58,616 bases of DNA. Source: Lachnospiraceae bacterium (lineage in GTDB: Bacteria; Bacillota; Clostridia; Lachnospirales; Lachnospiraceae). Position numbers and translations under genes: made by a program. Each line of letters opens with the position of its first letter. The first letter of the stretch is position 1. The notes beneath the pieces were generated by a model that saw only the letters and a program-made list of their open reading frames with translations, had not been told where the DNA came from and did no database searches. The DNA is taken from assembly GCA_022510605.1 (NCBI GenBank), contig JAFLTB010000007.1, positions 1 through 58,616 of the forward strand. Reading direction: 5' to 3'. Positions 25,692-35,050 of the stretch are shown here, one piece after another.

Positions 25692-27620
25692 ATGATGAAC
25701 AAAAAAAGATTACTAACGATGATAATGCTTGTTTTTATGGTGGCGGCGGCTCTTGGCATGACAGCCACGGCAGAGGCAAAGAAAAAGAAGCAAAAAGTAT
25801 TGTCACTATCGAAAGCAGAGATTACGCTTTCCCAAACGGCCTATACATATAACGGAAAGGCCAGGAAACCAGCGGTTACTGTTCGTTTGAACGGAAAGAA
25901 ATTAAAGAAGGGCAAGGCTTACAAGGTTAAATACTCCAATAATAAAAAAGTAGGTAAAGCCCGTGTGACCATTACCGCTAAAAATAAAAAACGTTATAAG
26001 GGAAAAAAGAGTAAGACCTTCCAAATTAATAAGGCGGGGCGCACGCTGATACCTGGACGCAGCAGTTATTCCGCCGTGGAAGGAGACGGCGCCTTTAACA
26101 TTACCGCCAAACCTTCCAAGGGCGGAGGGACAATTAGTTATTCCTGTTCTACTACCAACGTGATTAAGGTGTCTAAGACCGGCAAGGTGACGGTGGTAAA
26201 ACGGGGAAGTGCCAAGGTAAAGATTGTGGTGTCGGCCACGGCCTCCTATAAGAGTGCTTCGGTGACAGTGCCCGTTACCATTAACAAAAAGCCGATTCGC
26301 AAGGTGAATACAGCGGACAGCATACGGAATTTTAATTACCAGCTGCCACAGTATTCCTGTGAGACAAAGAAGCTGACTGACTTTTCCTGGAGAATTGTGG
26401 ACAAATATACGATTCCCGGACTGGCGCCTACAGCAGATGATGATTTGACCAAGGGGTATATCCAGTGCAACAATCTCTGTCCGCAGGGCTTAACCTTTGC
26501 CGGGGACTATGTACTGACTACAGCCTATTGCATGGACGGAGTTCACACCAGCTGTGTATTCATTTATAACAAGGAGTCCGGCAATTATCTCAATACGCTG
26601 GTGCTGAAGGAAAAGAGTCATGTGGGCGGCATTACCTTTGATGGAAGCAATGTCTGGATTTGTCATGCCAACCGCACCTCTTTGCAGAGGATTCCTTATA
26701 CTGCTCTGAAGCAATATGCCTCCGGTTCAAAAAAATGTGTTAACTACCAGCCGGAAGAATTGAAACTGCCGGATGGTGACGGGTATCACAGTATATCCAA
26801 TAAGCCCTCGGCCATTGCCTATAATCCAAACGATGGCCATCTCTGGGTGACAGAGTTCATTGCGGAGAAAAAGAATGGGAAAACCACAGAGAAGCCGGTG
26901 ATGGGAGCCTATGAGTATAAAAATAATAAGCTGCAGGCGGTTACCACCTATTTGAATACCATAGAAGAAGATTATCTGGGAATTAAAACAGAGGATGTCC
27001 AGGGCTCCAATACTCAGACGGATGTGGCAAGTGGTGCGGCAGTGACAGCGGTACTGACCAAACGGGATTTTTCCGTAGGGCAGGAAACGCTGACGTTGCA
27101 GACAGGTGACCTTCTGGTTCGTCTGGGAGACAGTGACATTTCCAGTAAGGCAGATTTGGAGACAGCCTTGGAAAAATACGCTGCCGGTGACAAAGTGGCG
27201 CTTACGGTTTTGCGGCAGGAGGCGGGTACGGTTCGCAGGCTGGAGGGCAAGATGAGTCTGGGCGAGCGAAAGACCAATGCGGTAACCCGGCCGATTCCTT
27301 ATTATGTGCAGGGTGTTGCTTTTATGGAAAATGGCAAGACGATATTCAGCCGCTCCTATGGAAGAAACACCACTAAGGATAGATATATTTCCGAGTTGAT
27401 GGTGTATGATGCCACCTGGGATGATAATATTTCCTATACCTGGGAGGCGTCTCTGGCAGTGATACTCCCGCCTATGGCAGAAGAAGTAGAAATCATTGGA
27501 AGTGAAGTGTATATCCTGTTTGAATCGGCGGCCATGACCTATCTGCAGGGAACCGACGGAAGCGGTCAGAGCGAGTGCCCTATTGATAAGATTGTAGCAG
27601 TGGATTTACAACTGGGATAG
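25692..27620 (+). CDS. Secreted protein with Ig-like repeats and an inserted PDZ-like domain
   Basis: 642 residues with a signal peptide (KRLLTMIMLVFMVAAALGMTA, cleavage near AEA). A lysine-rich Ig-like/MBG segment (YTYNGKARKPAVTV, YKVKYSNNKKVGKARVTI) at about 40-115, a BIG2-like domain to about 200, then a beta-propeller-like region (PQGLTFAGDYVLTTAY, GGITFDGSNVWICHA, PSAIAYNPNDGHLWVTEF) interrupted at about 450-520 by a PDZ-like insert (LQTGDLLVRLGDSDISSKADLETAL). No anchor motif; the very basic N-terminal region may bind wall polymers. Start ATG 25692 follows GGGAG by eight bases. Function unknown. Confidence 0.75.
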   Translation: MMNKKRLLTMIMLVFMVAAALGMTATAEAKKKKQKVLSLSKAEITLSQTAYTYNGKARKPAVTVRLNGKKLKKGKAYKVKYSNNKKVGKARVTITAKNKKRYKGKKSKTFQINKAGRTLIPGRSSYSAVEGDGAFNITAKPSKGGGTISYSCSTTNVIKVSKTGKVTVVKRGSAKVKIVVSATASYKSASVTVPVTINKKPIRKVNTADSIRNFNYQLPQYSCETKKLTDFSWRIVDKYTIPGLAPTADDDLTKGYIQCNNLCPQGLTFAGDYVLTTAYCMDGVHTSCVFIYNKESGNYLNTLVLKEKSHVGGITFDGSNVWICHANRTSLQRIPYTALKQYASGSKKCVNYQPEELKLPDGDGYHSISNKPSAIAYNPNDGHLWVTEFIAEKKNGKTTEKPVMGAYEYKNNKLQAVTTYLNTIEEDYLGIKTEDVQGSNTQTDVASGAAVTAVLTKRDFSVGQETLTLQTGDLLVRLGDSDISSKADLETALEKYAAGDKVALTVLRQEAGTVRRLEGKMSLGERKTNAVTRPIPYYVQGVAFMENGKTIFSRSYGRNTTKDRYISELMVYDATWDDNISYTWEASLAVILPPMAEEVEIIGSEVYILFESAAMTYLQGTDGSGQSECPIDKIVAVDLQLG

Positions 27621-27679
27621 AGTATGGATTGACAGTTATTAAGAAAATAATTAAAATATGAAAAAGGAGGAAAACGGTT

Positions 27680-28750
27680 ATGAAAAGGAAATGGCTAGCG
27701 ATATTATTAGCCCTTGGCATGCTCCTGGGACTGCTTGGCGGTTGTGGGCAGAGTGGAGCAGACGAAGGGACAGTAAATGAGCCGGTTGCAACAGAAGATA
27801 GTACAGATGGTTCCTATAAAATAGAGGGACTTGTTGGCACGGCTTCGGACTATTCGGATAAGAATAACTGGCTGAATATTCCGGAGATTACAAAGGAAGT
27901 GGATACATTTTATATTTATCCCACTGTCTTTGCGGATCCTTCTGAGGATGCGCCGGATATTGTTCCGATTGATAATGAGCTTATGCGTACCAATGCTCAG
28001 GGGATATTTGAGCAGCAGGCGTCGGTGTACGAGGAGAGTACCAATGTCTTTGCACCGTACTACAGGCAGAGTAATCTTATAGCGTTGAGCAACTTGCGGG
28101 GCGATGATCTTATGCAATATCAGATGCAGGAACAGCGCACAGACCTGTATGCAGCTCTTGACTACTATTTTGAGAACTATAATGACGGAAGACCATTTAT
28201 CCTGGCAGGACATTCCCAGGGTTCCATTATGTCAATCATTGTGCTGGGCGATTATATGCAGGCACATCCGGAATATTATGAGCGGATGGTTGCCGCATAC
28301 CCGATTGGCTTTTCCGTAACAAAAAAATGGCTCGAGGAACATCCCTATGCCAAATTTGCAGAGGGGGCAGATGACACAGGCGTTATCGTCTCCTGGAATA
28401 CAGAGGGGCCGGGAAATAAGGGGCAGGATAGCATTGTAGTGGAAGAGGGCGCCGTCAGCATAAATCCCCTCAACTGGAAACGGGATGATACTTACGCAGG
28501 GGTTGAAGAAAATCTCGGAAGTCTTGTTCAGAATGAAAAGACCAAGAAATATGAAATTAAAGATGGTATGGCGGACGCTCAGATTGACACCGAGCGGGGT
28601 GTGGTGATCTGTACCACAGACAAAGTTTTTGTTACAAATTCGGAAATATTTGGCAAAGAGAGTCTGCACAATGGTGACTATGCACTGTATTACGCCAATC
28701 TTCAGAAAAATGTGGCAGACCGAATTGACAGTTATTTGAAAAATAAGTAA
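27680..28750 (+). CDS. DUF3089 alpha/beta-hydrolase lipoprotein
   Basis: 356 residues. Lipobox LLGGC (Cys near residue 22) makes it a membrane-anchored extracellular protein. DUF3089 features: DTFYIYPTVF near the start, FAPYYRQ, and the nucleophile elbow GHSQGS. Probably a serine hydrolase or esterase on an unknown substrate. AAAGGAGG precedes the ATG. It begins an apparent operon with a DUF308 protein, a hybrid kinase and a receiver protein (gaps of 23, -4 and 2 bases). Confidence 0.85.
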   Translation: MKRKWLAILLALGMLLGLLGGCGQSGADEGTVNEPVATEDSTDGSYKIEGLVGTASDYSDKNNWLNIPEITKEVDTFYIYPTVFADPSEDAPDIVPIDNELMRTNAQGIFEQQASVYEESTNVFAPYYRQSNLIALSNLRGDDLMQYQMQEQRTDLYAALDYYFENYNDGRPFILAGHSQGSIMSIIVLGDYMQAHPEYYERMVAAYPIGFSVTKKWLEEHPYAKFAEGADDTGVIVSWNTEGPGNKGQDSIVVEEGAVSINPLNWKRDDTYAGVEENLGSLVQNEKTKKYEIKDGMADAQIDTERGVVICTTDKVFVTNSEIFGKESLHNGDYALYYANLQKNVADRIDSYLKNK

Positions 28751-28773
28751 GGTGATACGAAAGGAGATTTCAA

Positions 28774-29295
28774 ATGGATATTGTAATGATTATTTTAGGA
28801 GTGATTATGGTAATCTGCGGCGGCACATGTATGTTCACGCCGGTTGTGACTTTTATGGAGATGGGATATTTTCTCATGATACTGCTGCTTGTTTACGGTA
28901 TTGCAGGAATTGTAAAGGCAATTGTTACAAAGGAATATAGTTTGGCCTTCGGGTTCAGCATAGTGAGCGTGATAGTAGGTATCATTATGGCTGTTACACC
29001 GACTCTGAGACTTGCCACGGACGAATTTCTGATATACATTATGGCGTGCTGGTTCATTTTGAAGGGTGTTCTCTCCATATGGACTTCCGTAAAGGCAAAG
29101 GGAACGCCAGAGGGTAAAAACTGGATTTGGGGCATTGTCATAGGTGCAATCGGTATACTGCTTGGTATTTACTCAATATTCCATCCAATGGTGCTTGCGT
29201 TTGCGATGGGAGTACTGATTGGTGCATATTTTGTGGTAGGCGGAATCGATATGATTGTTGTCGCAACGCAGCTGAATAAAGGAGAAAGCGCTTGA
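28774..29295 (+). CDS. DUF308 (HdeD-like) membrane protein
   Basis: 173 residues with six hydrophobic helices in two or three repeated pairs (GVIMVICGGTCMFTP; SVIVGIIMAVTPT; GAIGILLGIYSIFHP), the signature of DUF308/HdeD proteins; the family's molecular role is unknown. AAAGGAG lies seven bases before the ATG. Its stop overlaps the TTG start of the kinase gene (TTGA), which couples the two. Confidence 0.88.
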   Translation: MDIVMIILGVIMVICGGTCMFTPVVTFMEMGYFLMILLLVYGIAGIVKAIVTKEYSLAFGFSIVSVIVGIIMAVTPTLRLATDEFLIYIMACWFILKGVLSIWTSVKAKGTPEGKNWIWGIVIGAIGILLGIYSIFHPMVLAFAMGVLIGAYFVVGGIDMIVVATQLNKGESA

Positions 29296-31790
29296 CAGAA
29301 GGAATCGCATTGATTGTGGCAACTGCTACACTGACAACAAGTGTGATAATCGTTATCCTGGGTATAATGTTTAGATTCAGGTATCATAAGGAAATTCCTC
29401 TTACATATCTGGGTATAGGGATTGCTGTTATTTCCATATGGAACATGGCATCCTCGTATCTGGCGTTATACATGATGATGATTATGCCGCTTCCGTTTAT
29501 GTTATATATGAACGGCATACAAAATAAACGTTACAGCAAAACCTATCGTATGGTAGGTTTTGCTCTGTTTGTTGAAATTGTTCTGTTTTCCATATTGCTT
29601 CCGGCGGGGCTCCTGACCTTTGATACGAGTTATCTGTATATTACCCTGATTAGTGTGGGGGCCATAATCCCTGTAATCATTACATTTATCATGGATATAT
29701 GCAAAGGCTTTGTGAGAGAATATCTTGTTGCCGCTGTTATTTTGGCATGTATATGGCTTACTGCGTTTTCAAGGATTGCCTTATTTTTTATCAGGGGGAG
29801 TCTGCAAAGAAGCACACTCCTTCCGGCCGGGCTGATACTGCTTCAAATCCTTGCTGTAATCAATGCCCTGCATGAACTATCTGACATGGAAAATCAAAGA
29901 CAGCGTGCCATTTTTGCCAATGAGGCAAAGGGGAAATTCCTCGCAAATATGTCCCACGAAATCCGGACTCCCATAAATGCGGTACTTGGCATGGATACCA
30001 TGATTCTCAGGGAAAGTACCGAGCCGAAAATCAGAGAGTACGCCTTTGACATACAAAATGCAGGGCAGAGCCTTCTCTCATTGATTAACGATATTCTGGA
30101 TTTATCTAAGATAGAATCAGGGAAACTGGAACTTTTGCCCCATGAATATGATCTGGGCAGACTAATACATGACACCATAAACATGATTGACGCAAAGGCG
30201 GAAAGCAAGGGACTTGTGTTACACACGGATATTGACAGAGAGCTTCCCTCTGGGCTTTACGGAGACAGCACAAGGCTTCGCCAGATACTCATTAACTTAA
30301 TGAACAATGCTGTTAAATATACCGAAAAAGGAAGCGTCACCCTGTCAGTAAGCGGCGTGAAAAACGAAGGCATGCTTGACTTAACCTTTCATGTAAAGGA
30401 TACGGGCATTGGAATCCGCAAAGAGGACATGCCAAAACTTTTTGCCGAATTTGAGCGTATAGAGGAAGAGCGCAATCGGAATATTGAGGGTACGGGGCTT
30501 GGAATGAGCATCACTACCCAGCTTCTGGGGCTGATGGACAGCCGGCTGGAGGCAGACAGCGTATATGGTGAAGGCTCTGACTTTTTCTTTACTCTCCGGC
30601 AGAAAATAGTGGATGAAAAACCCGTAGGAGACCTGGCAGAGCAAATCCGCAGGCAGGCAGATAATTATTCCTATAAAGAGGCATTTACGGCGCCCGAGGC
30701 GGTTGTACTGGTGACGGATGATAACGCCATGAACCGCAAGGTATTCATAAACCTGTTAAAATCAACGGGAATAACGACAGAGGAAGCCTCCTGCGGCATG
30801 GAGTGTATTGAACGGACGAAGAAGAAGCATTATGATATAATCTTTCTTGACCATATGATGCCTGACCTTGACGGAATCGAGACACTTCACCGCATTCTTC
30901 AGGACAATGACAATCCCTGCCGGACTTCTCCGATTATAGCACTTACCGCTAATGCCATAGTAGGTGCTAAGGAAATGTATCTGTCGGAAGGATTTCATGA
31001 CTTCCTTTCCAAGCCCATTGACCCGGACGAGCTGGAAAAAATGATTATGAATAAACTGCCGGAGGATAAAATACATCATGCAGGGGCGGCCTCCGATGCG
31101 GCAGTACCGGCGCAGGGCACACCGGCACAGAGCACATCGGAACAGGACAAACTGCCTGAAGTCCAGGGCATTGACTGGAAAGTTGCCTCGCTTCGCTTCA
31201 AAAGCCGTGATTTGCTTCAGGAAGCGGTTCATGATTTTTACAGAATGGCGGGCAGTGAAGCCGATAAGCTGGAGACTTTCTTAGAGCAGATGTCCCGTGC
31301 CATAAGGGACGGGGACAATGAGATTCTTTCCGAAGCAGTGGAGCAGTACGGTATAAGGGTGCATTCCATGAAAAGCTCCTCCGCAACAATTGGTGCAACA
31401 TGGCTGCCGGGAACGGCAAAGCTTCTGGAAGATGCGGCGAAAAATGAAAACACGGAACTCATTATGGCGGTAACCCCTGCCTTCCTGAATGATTGGCGGC
31501 ATACGGTAGAGGCGTTAAAACCGCTCTGCCAGACAGAAGGAGCTGCCAGCACACCGATTACAGAGGAAAATTCCCAGACGGTAAAGGAGGCTCTTACAAC
31601 CCTTGACAGTGCAATGGCAGATTTGGATATAGACACGGCGGATGAAATAATGGAAAAACTGAAGCAGTACATATTTCCTGAGCCTCTGCCTGGTCTTATT
31701 GAAAAACTGGATATGGCAGTTGCCAATCTGGATGGCACGCAGACAGCCGAACTTGTAAAAGAAATCTTAAGCAATGATTTATGGAGGTAA
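29292..31790 (+). CDS. Hybrid histidine kinase (7-TM sensor, HisKA, HATPase, REC, HPt)
   Basis: 832 residues. Seven TM helices in the first about 195 residues form the sensor, with no large outside loop. HisKA follows with His222 in FLANMSHEIRTP; HATPase_c has N-box NNAVKYTEKG, DTGIGI and GTGLGMSI; a receiver domain has Asp520 in IIFLDHMMPD; the HPt has His691 in RVHSMKSSS. The TTG start at 29292 follows AAAGGAG by seven bases and overlaps the preceding stop. The chain is thus a complete His-Asp-His relay in one protein, which should hand phosphate to a separate receiver; the next gene encodes one. Confidence 0.93.
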   Translation: MTEGIALIVATATLTTSVIIVILGIMFRFRYHKEIPLTYLGIGIAVISIWNMASSYLALYMMMIMPLPFMLYMNGIQNKRYSKTYRMVGFALFVEIVLFSILLPAGLLTFDTSYLYITLISVGAIIPVIITFIMDICKGFVREYLVAAVILACIWLTAFSRIALFFIRGSLQRSTLLPAGLILLQILAVINALHELSDMENQRQRAIFANEAKGKFLANMSHEIRTPINAVLGMDTMILRESTEPKIREYAFDIQNAGQSLLSLINDILDLSKIESGKLELLPHEYDLGRLIHDTINMIDAKAESKGLVLHTDIDRELPSGLYGDSTRLRQILINLMNNAVKYTEKGSVTLSVSGVKNEGMLDLTFHVKDTGIGIRKEDMPKLFAEFERIEEERNRNIEGTGLGMSITTQLLGLMDSRLEADSVYGEGSDFFFTLRQKIVDEKPVGDLAEQIRRQADNYSYKEAFTAPEAVVLVTDDNAMNRKVFINLLKSTGITTEEASCGMECIERTKKKHYDIIFLDHMMPDLDGIETLHRILQDNDNPCRTSPIIALTANAIVGAKEMYLSEGFHDFLSKPIDPDELEKMIMNKLPEDKIHHAGAASDAAVPAQGTPAQSTSEQDKLPEVQGIDWKVASLRFKSRDLLQEAVHDFYRMAGSEADKLETFLEQMSRAIRDGDNEILSEAVEQYGIRVHSMKSSSATIGATWLPGTAKLLEDAAKNENTELIMAVTPAFLNDWRHTVEALKPLCQTEGAASTPITEENSQTVKEALTTLDSAMADLDIDTADEIMEKLKQYIFPEPLPGLIEKLDMAVANLDGTQTAELVKEILSNDLWR

Positions 31791-31792
31791 CT

Positions 31793-32188
31793 ATGTATAC
31801 AATACTAATTGTGGATGACACACCCGTTACACTTAGAAACATCAAAAGCCTTTTGGACAAAAAATATGAGGTAATTCTTGCAACCTCTGGTAAGCAGGCC
31901 TTAAAGCTTATTCCTGAAAAAGCGCCTGATATTATACTGTTGGACTACCAGATGCCTGAAATGTCCGGTAAGGAAGTTTTTGAAATCATGCAGGAAGATG
32001 AAGAAATGAAGAAAATACCGGTCATTTTCCTGACAGGGGTATCGGACAGAAAAACCATATATTCCGTTTTGAAATTAAAGCCTGCAGGATATATCCTGAA
32101 GCCGGCGGAAGAAGAAAAACTGCTGGATACCATTGGACAGGTGGCAGCGACTTTGGAGGAATCAGAGGAACACTCTACCAATTCCTGA
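31793..32188 (+). CDS. Stand-alone receiver-domain response regulator
   Basis: 131 residues, only a CheY-like receiver: acidic pair Asp8-Asp9 (LIVDD), phospho-acceptor Asp51 (ILLDYQMPEMSG), switch Thr in IFLTG, Lys in LKPAE. No output domain. Start ATG 31793 is chosen since the GGAGG at 31783-31787 lies inside the longer frame. It starts two bases after the kinase stop, so it is very likely the partner of the HPt domain, possibly an allosteric regulator or phosphate sink. Confidence 0.93.
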   Translation: MYTILIVDDTPVTLRNIKSLLDKKYEVILATSGKQALKLIPEKAPDIILLDYQMPEMSGKEVFEIMQEDEEMKKIPVIFLTGVSDRKTIYSVLKLKPAGYILKPAEEEKLLDTIGQVAATLEESEEHSTNS

Positions 32189-32203
32189 CAGGAAGAAAAA
32201 CTA

Positions 32204-32848
32204 TTACGAAGACACAGGAAGGTGCCAGAGCACAGCGATGGTACCTTTCTGTACGTTTATATAGGCCTTTTTCCCGGTAAATTCATTGCTGATGCCGAGA
32301 GGGAAGGCATTGGTGAGATTGACATTTTCAATTTCATATTTCAACCCCTGAATGGTGACATTGACACTGATATCACTGAGGGAAAAGACGGAACAGAGAT
32401 TGCCCGCTGTGTTTTCCGGCTGGTCTTTGCCAAAGGAAATCGTACCGTCGGAGATTACCTGGAGGGCATAATCCTCGCCGTACAGTGTGCCCACGGCTCC
32501 GTTGCGGGACAGATGGGTAAGAACCTGGATGTTTCCCAGCGTGTGGTCCAGCCGGCCGCCCAGACCGCCATAGATGGCAAATTCCCGGTAGCCCTTTTCC
32601 AGACCCAGTTTGGCAGCCAGCATCAAATCGGTATCGTCCTTGTCTGCCGGATACCGGAGACTGTCCGGGGGGAGTTCCCAGGACAGGACGGAATCAAAAT
32701 CGCCCAGGACAACATCGGCCCGCAGTCCCAGCTTTTCCAGATAATCAAAGCCGCCGTCTGCGGCGATAACCAGGTCTTTGGGGGATAGAGAAATATCGCA
32801 TGTGGTCTGTTCCCCGGCTCCAAAAATATAACAAATCTGTGATTCCAT
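32204..32848 (-). CDS. thiN: Thiamine pyrophosphokinase
   Basis: Transfers pyrophosphate from ATP to thiamine to make TPP. 214 residues. Signature parts: LVIAADGGFDYLEKLGLRADVVLGDFDS, PADKDDTDLMLAAKLGLEKGYREFAIYGGLGGRLDHTLGN in the first half and the C-terminal thiamine-binding sandwich (FPLGISNEFTGKKAYI). AGAGGA precedes the ATG. It lies 21 bases after mrp on the same strand; convergent with the receiver gene, leaving only 15 bases between them. Confidence 0.94.
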   Translation of the reverse strand: MESQICYIFGAGEQTTCDISLSPKDLVIAADGGFDYLEKLGLRADVVLGDFDSVLSWELPPDSLRYPADKDDTDLMLAAKLGLEKGYREFAIYGGLGGRLDHTLGNIQVLTHLSRNGAVGTLYGEDYALQVISDGTISFGKDQPENTAGNLCSVFSLSDISVNVTIQGLKYEIENVNLTNAFPLGISNEFTGKKAYINVQKGTIAVLWHLPVSS

Positions 32849-32869
32849 CCTGTATTTCCTCTTTTCTTC

Positions 32870-33691
32870 TTACTCGATGGCTGCTATGGCATCGGTCATA
32901 TAGTTTTCTTCCAAATCTTCTATGGTGCCGCTGTCGCAGGCGGCCGCCAGTGCAGGGTTTATCGGTATCTGTGTAAGAATCGGCACGTGATAGGTGCGGG
33001 CGGTCTCCTCAATATGGCTCTCACCAAAAGGATACAGCTTTTTCCCGCAGTCCGGGCATGGCATATAACTCATGTTTTCCACCAGTCCTAACACCGGGAT
33101 ATTCATCATCTCTGCCATCTTCATGGCCTTTCCCACAATCATGGATACCAGGTCCTGGGGGCTGGTGACAACCACAATGCCATCCACAGGGATGCTCTGG
33201 AATACCGTCAGAGCCACGTCGCCAGTGCCCGGCGGCATATCTACAAAGAGATAGTCTACGTTGTCCCACAGTACATCCGTCCAGAACTGTTTGACAGTGC
33301 CTCCGATAACCGGTCCCCGCCATACCACCGGGTCTGTTTCATTGGCCAAAAGCAAATTGATGGATATGACATCTATCCCGTATTTTTGGGTCTTAACCGG
33401 GAAAATCGTGGTTTCGTTTCCCATAGCCTTTTCCGTCAGGCCAAAAGCCTTTGGAATGGAAGGGCCGGTAATGTCGGCATCCAGAATTCCGCAGTGGTAG
33501 CCGCGGCGGGCAAACTCTACGGCCAGAAGTTCCGTAACCAGGGACTTTCCTACACCGCCCTTGCCGCTGACCACACCGATTACCTTGCCGATTTTACTGT
33601 TGGGATGCGGAGCCTCCAGAAAACTTTTCGGATCCCTGTTAGCGCAGCTGCTGGCACAGCTTGAGCAGTCATGGGTACATGCTTCGCTCAT
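32870..33691 (-). CDS. Mrp/NBP35-type Fe-S cluster carrier ATPase
   Basis: 273-residue P-loop ATPase of the Mrp/ApbC family, which loads Fe-S clusters onto target proteins. Deviant Walker A VVSGKGGVGKS at about 40, VDMPPGTGD, and the cluster-binding pair C-P-D-C (MPCPDCGKKLYPFG). An added N-terminal cysteine motif (CTHDCSSCASSC) is typical of the Clostridial branch. AAAGGAG is upstream of the ATG. First gene of a two-gene unit with thiN. Confidence 0.93.
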   Translation of the reverse strand: MSEACTHDCSSCASSCANRDPKSFLEAPHPNSKIGKVIGVVSGKGGVGKSLVTELLAVEFARRGYHCGILDADITGPSIPKAFGLTEKAMGNETTIFPVKTQKYGIDVISINLLLANETDPVVWRGPVIGGTVKQFWTDVLWDNVDYLFVDMPPGTGDVALTVFQSIPVDGIVVVTSPQDLVSMIVGKAMKMAEMMNIPVLGLVENMSYMPCPDCGKKLYPFGESHIEETARTYHVPILTQIPINPALAAACDSGTIEDLEENYMTDAIAAIE

Positions 33692-33838
33692 ATTGTTAAT
33701 CTCCTTTACTTTTCAAAATGTCTTAATACCTCTACTCTAGTACGAAATGTGGTGATTTGTCAATGGTTTTGTGTGGGGTTCTTGTAAATTATTGTTAGAC
33801 GGTTTTTATAAGTTTTTGAGTGTTTTTGAGTGTGAAAG

Positions 33839-33955
33839 GTCCGCATTACCGGAGGTGATGCAGAAATCGTATGAGAAACCCGCACTCGGAAAACGAGTTT
33901 TCCAGATGCGGGTTTTCATACGATTGACAGCGCTGCAAATGCAGCGCGTCCCTTT
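33839..33955. repeat. Double-hairpin palindromic element in the 404-base gap before hprK
   Basis: No ORF with coding character. Arm AATCGTATGAGAAACCCGCA (33865-33884) pairs with 33907-33925 with one bulged G; inside it GGAAAA/TTTTCC or CTCG/CGAG can form a smaller stem. Immediately next is a perfect hairpin GCGCTGCA-AA-TGCAGCGC (33930-33947). No T-tract follows, so a simple terminator is unlikely. It could be a REP/MITE-like repeat or a small structured RNA. The rest of 33692-34010 is AT-rich without clear signals. Confidence 0.7.
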
Positions 33956-34010
33956 AACGGGGAAATACTATCTTTCAATATATTTACAAGAACTCATTTG
34001 TGCCAAAATA

Positions 34011-34039
34011 TTGCCAAAAATCCTTTCCTGTGCTATTAT
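34011..34039 (+). promoter_or_regulatory. hprK operon promoter
   Basis: TTGCCA (34011-34016), 17 bp, TATTAT (34034-34039). Leader of about 50 bases to the hprK ATG. No other good promoter is seen before dnaE, so it may serve hprK through crh. Confidence 0.75.
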
Positions 34040-34095
34040 CAGATTAAGTATGCAACGGTTTTAGAATGGAAACAGTGAGAATGGAGGAGTGTGAA

Positions 34096-35019
34096 ATGTA
34101 TACGGTATCCTTGCAGCAATTTATTGATAAAATGAACGTGGAGAACCTGACGCCGCAGCTGGATGTGGACAGTATAGAAATCAGCCAATCGGATGTGAAC
34201 CGCCCGGCATTGCAGTTAGCCGGTTTCTTTGATTATTTTGACCACCACCGGATTCAGCTTATCGGACAGGTAGAACATACCTATATGGAGAAGCAGGGGA
34301 TAGAAAAAAGCACGGAGATGATGGGGCAGATTATGTCCTACAAAGTGCCGGGGATTGTCTTTTGCCGGGACTTGTCTGTACCGGAGGAATTTTTGAAGCT
34401 GGGGGAGCAGTACGGTGTACCGGTGTTCCGTTCCAAAGCAGACACCTCTGCTTTTTCCGCAGAAGTTACCCGCTGGCTGAAGGTGGAGCTGGCGCCCCGC
34501 ATCAGCATTCATGGCGTTCTGGTGGATATCTATGGTGAAGGCGTTTTGATTACCGGCGAGAGCGGTATCGGTAAGAGTGAGGTGGCACTGGAACTGATAC
34601 ACAGAGGACACCGTCTGGTATCGGATGATGTGGTGGAAATCCGAAAGGTCAGTGATGTTACCCTGTTAGGCTCTGCACCGGATATTACCAGACATTTTAT
34701 TGAACTCCGGGGTATTGGTATTATCGATGCCAAGACACTGTTTGGTGTGGAGAGTGTAAAAAACAATCAGTCCATTGATTTGGTTATTAAGTTAGAGGAG
34801 TGGAACAAAGACCAGGAATATGACCGCATGGGACTGGAGGAAAACTACATAGAATACCTGGGCAATAAGGTGGTCTGCCATTCCATCCCGATTCGTCCGG
34901 GACGAAATGTGGCCATTATCTGTGAGTCGGCGGCAGTGAATTTCCGGCAGAAAAAGATGGGTTACAATGCAGCGCTGGAGTTGTATAACCGGGTAACCAG
35001 CAACCTGTCAAATTCATAA
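34096..35019 (+). CDS. hprK: HPr kinase/phosphorylase
   Basis: Bifunctional enzyme that phosphorylates HPr and Crh on the regulatory serine and so drives carbon catabolite repression with CcpA. 307 residues, usual length. Walker A GESGIGKS begins at residue 154, followed by LIHRGHRLVSDDVVEI (catalytic acid/base region) and the family signature ELRGIGIIDAKTLFGVESV. Start ATG 34096 follows GGAGGAG by six bases; the ATG at 34066 lacks a site. Heads the cluster hprK-glcK-murB-rapZ-whiA-crh, with its substrate Crh at the end of the same cluster. Confidence 0.97.
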   Translation: MYTVSLQQFIDKMNVENLTPQLDVDSIEISQSDVNRPALQLAGFFDYFDHHRIQLIGQVEHTYMEKQGIEKSTEMMGQIMSYKVPGIVFCRDLSVPEEFLKLGEQYGVPVFRSKADTSAFSAEVTRWLKVELAPRISIHGVLVDIYGEGVLITGESGIGKSEVALELIHRGHRLVSDDVVEIRKVSDVTLLGSAPDITRHFIELRGIGIIDAKTLFGVESVKNNQSIDLVIKLEEWNKDQEYDRMGLEENYIEYLGNKVVCHSIPIRPGRNVAIICESAAVNFRQKKMGYNAALELYNRVTSNLSNS

Positions 35020-35050
35020 TAAAAAATCCAGAAAGGAATGGAAGTACAGT

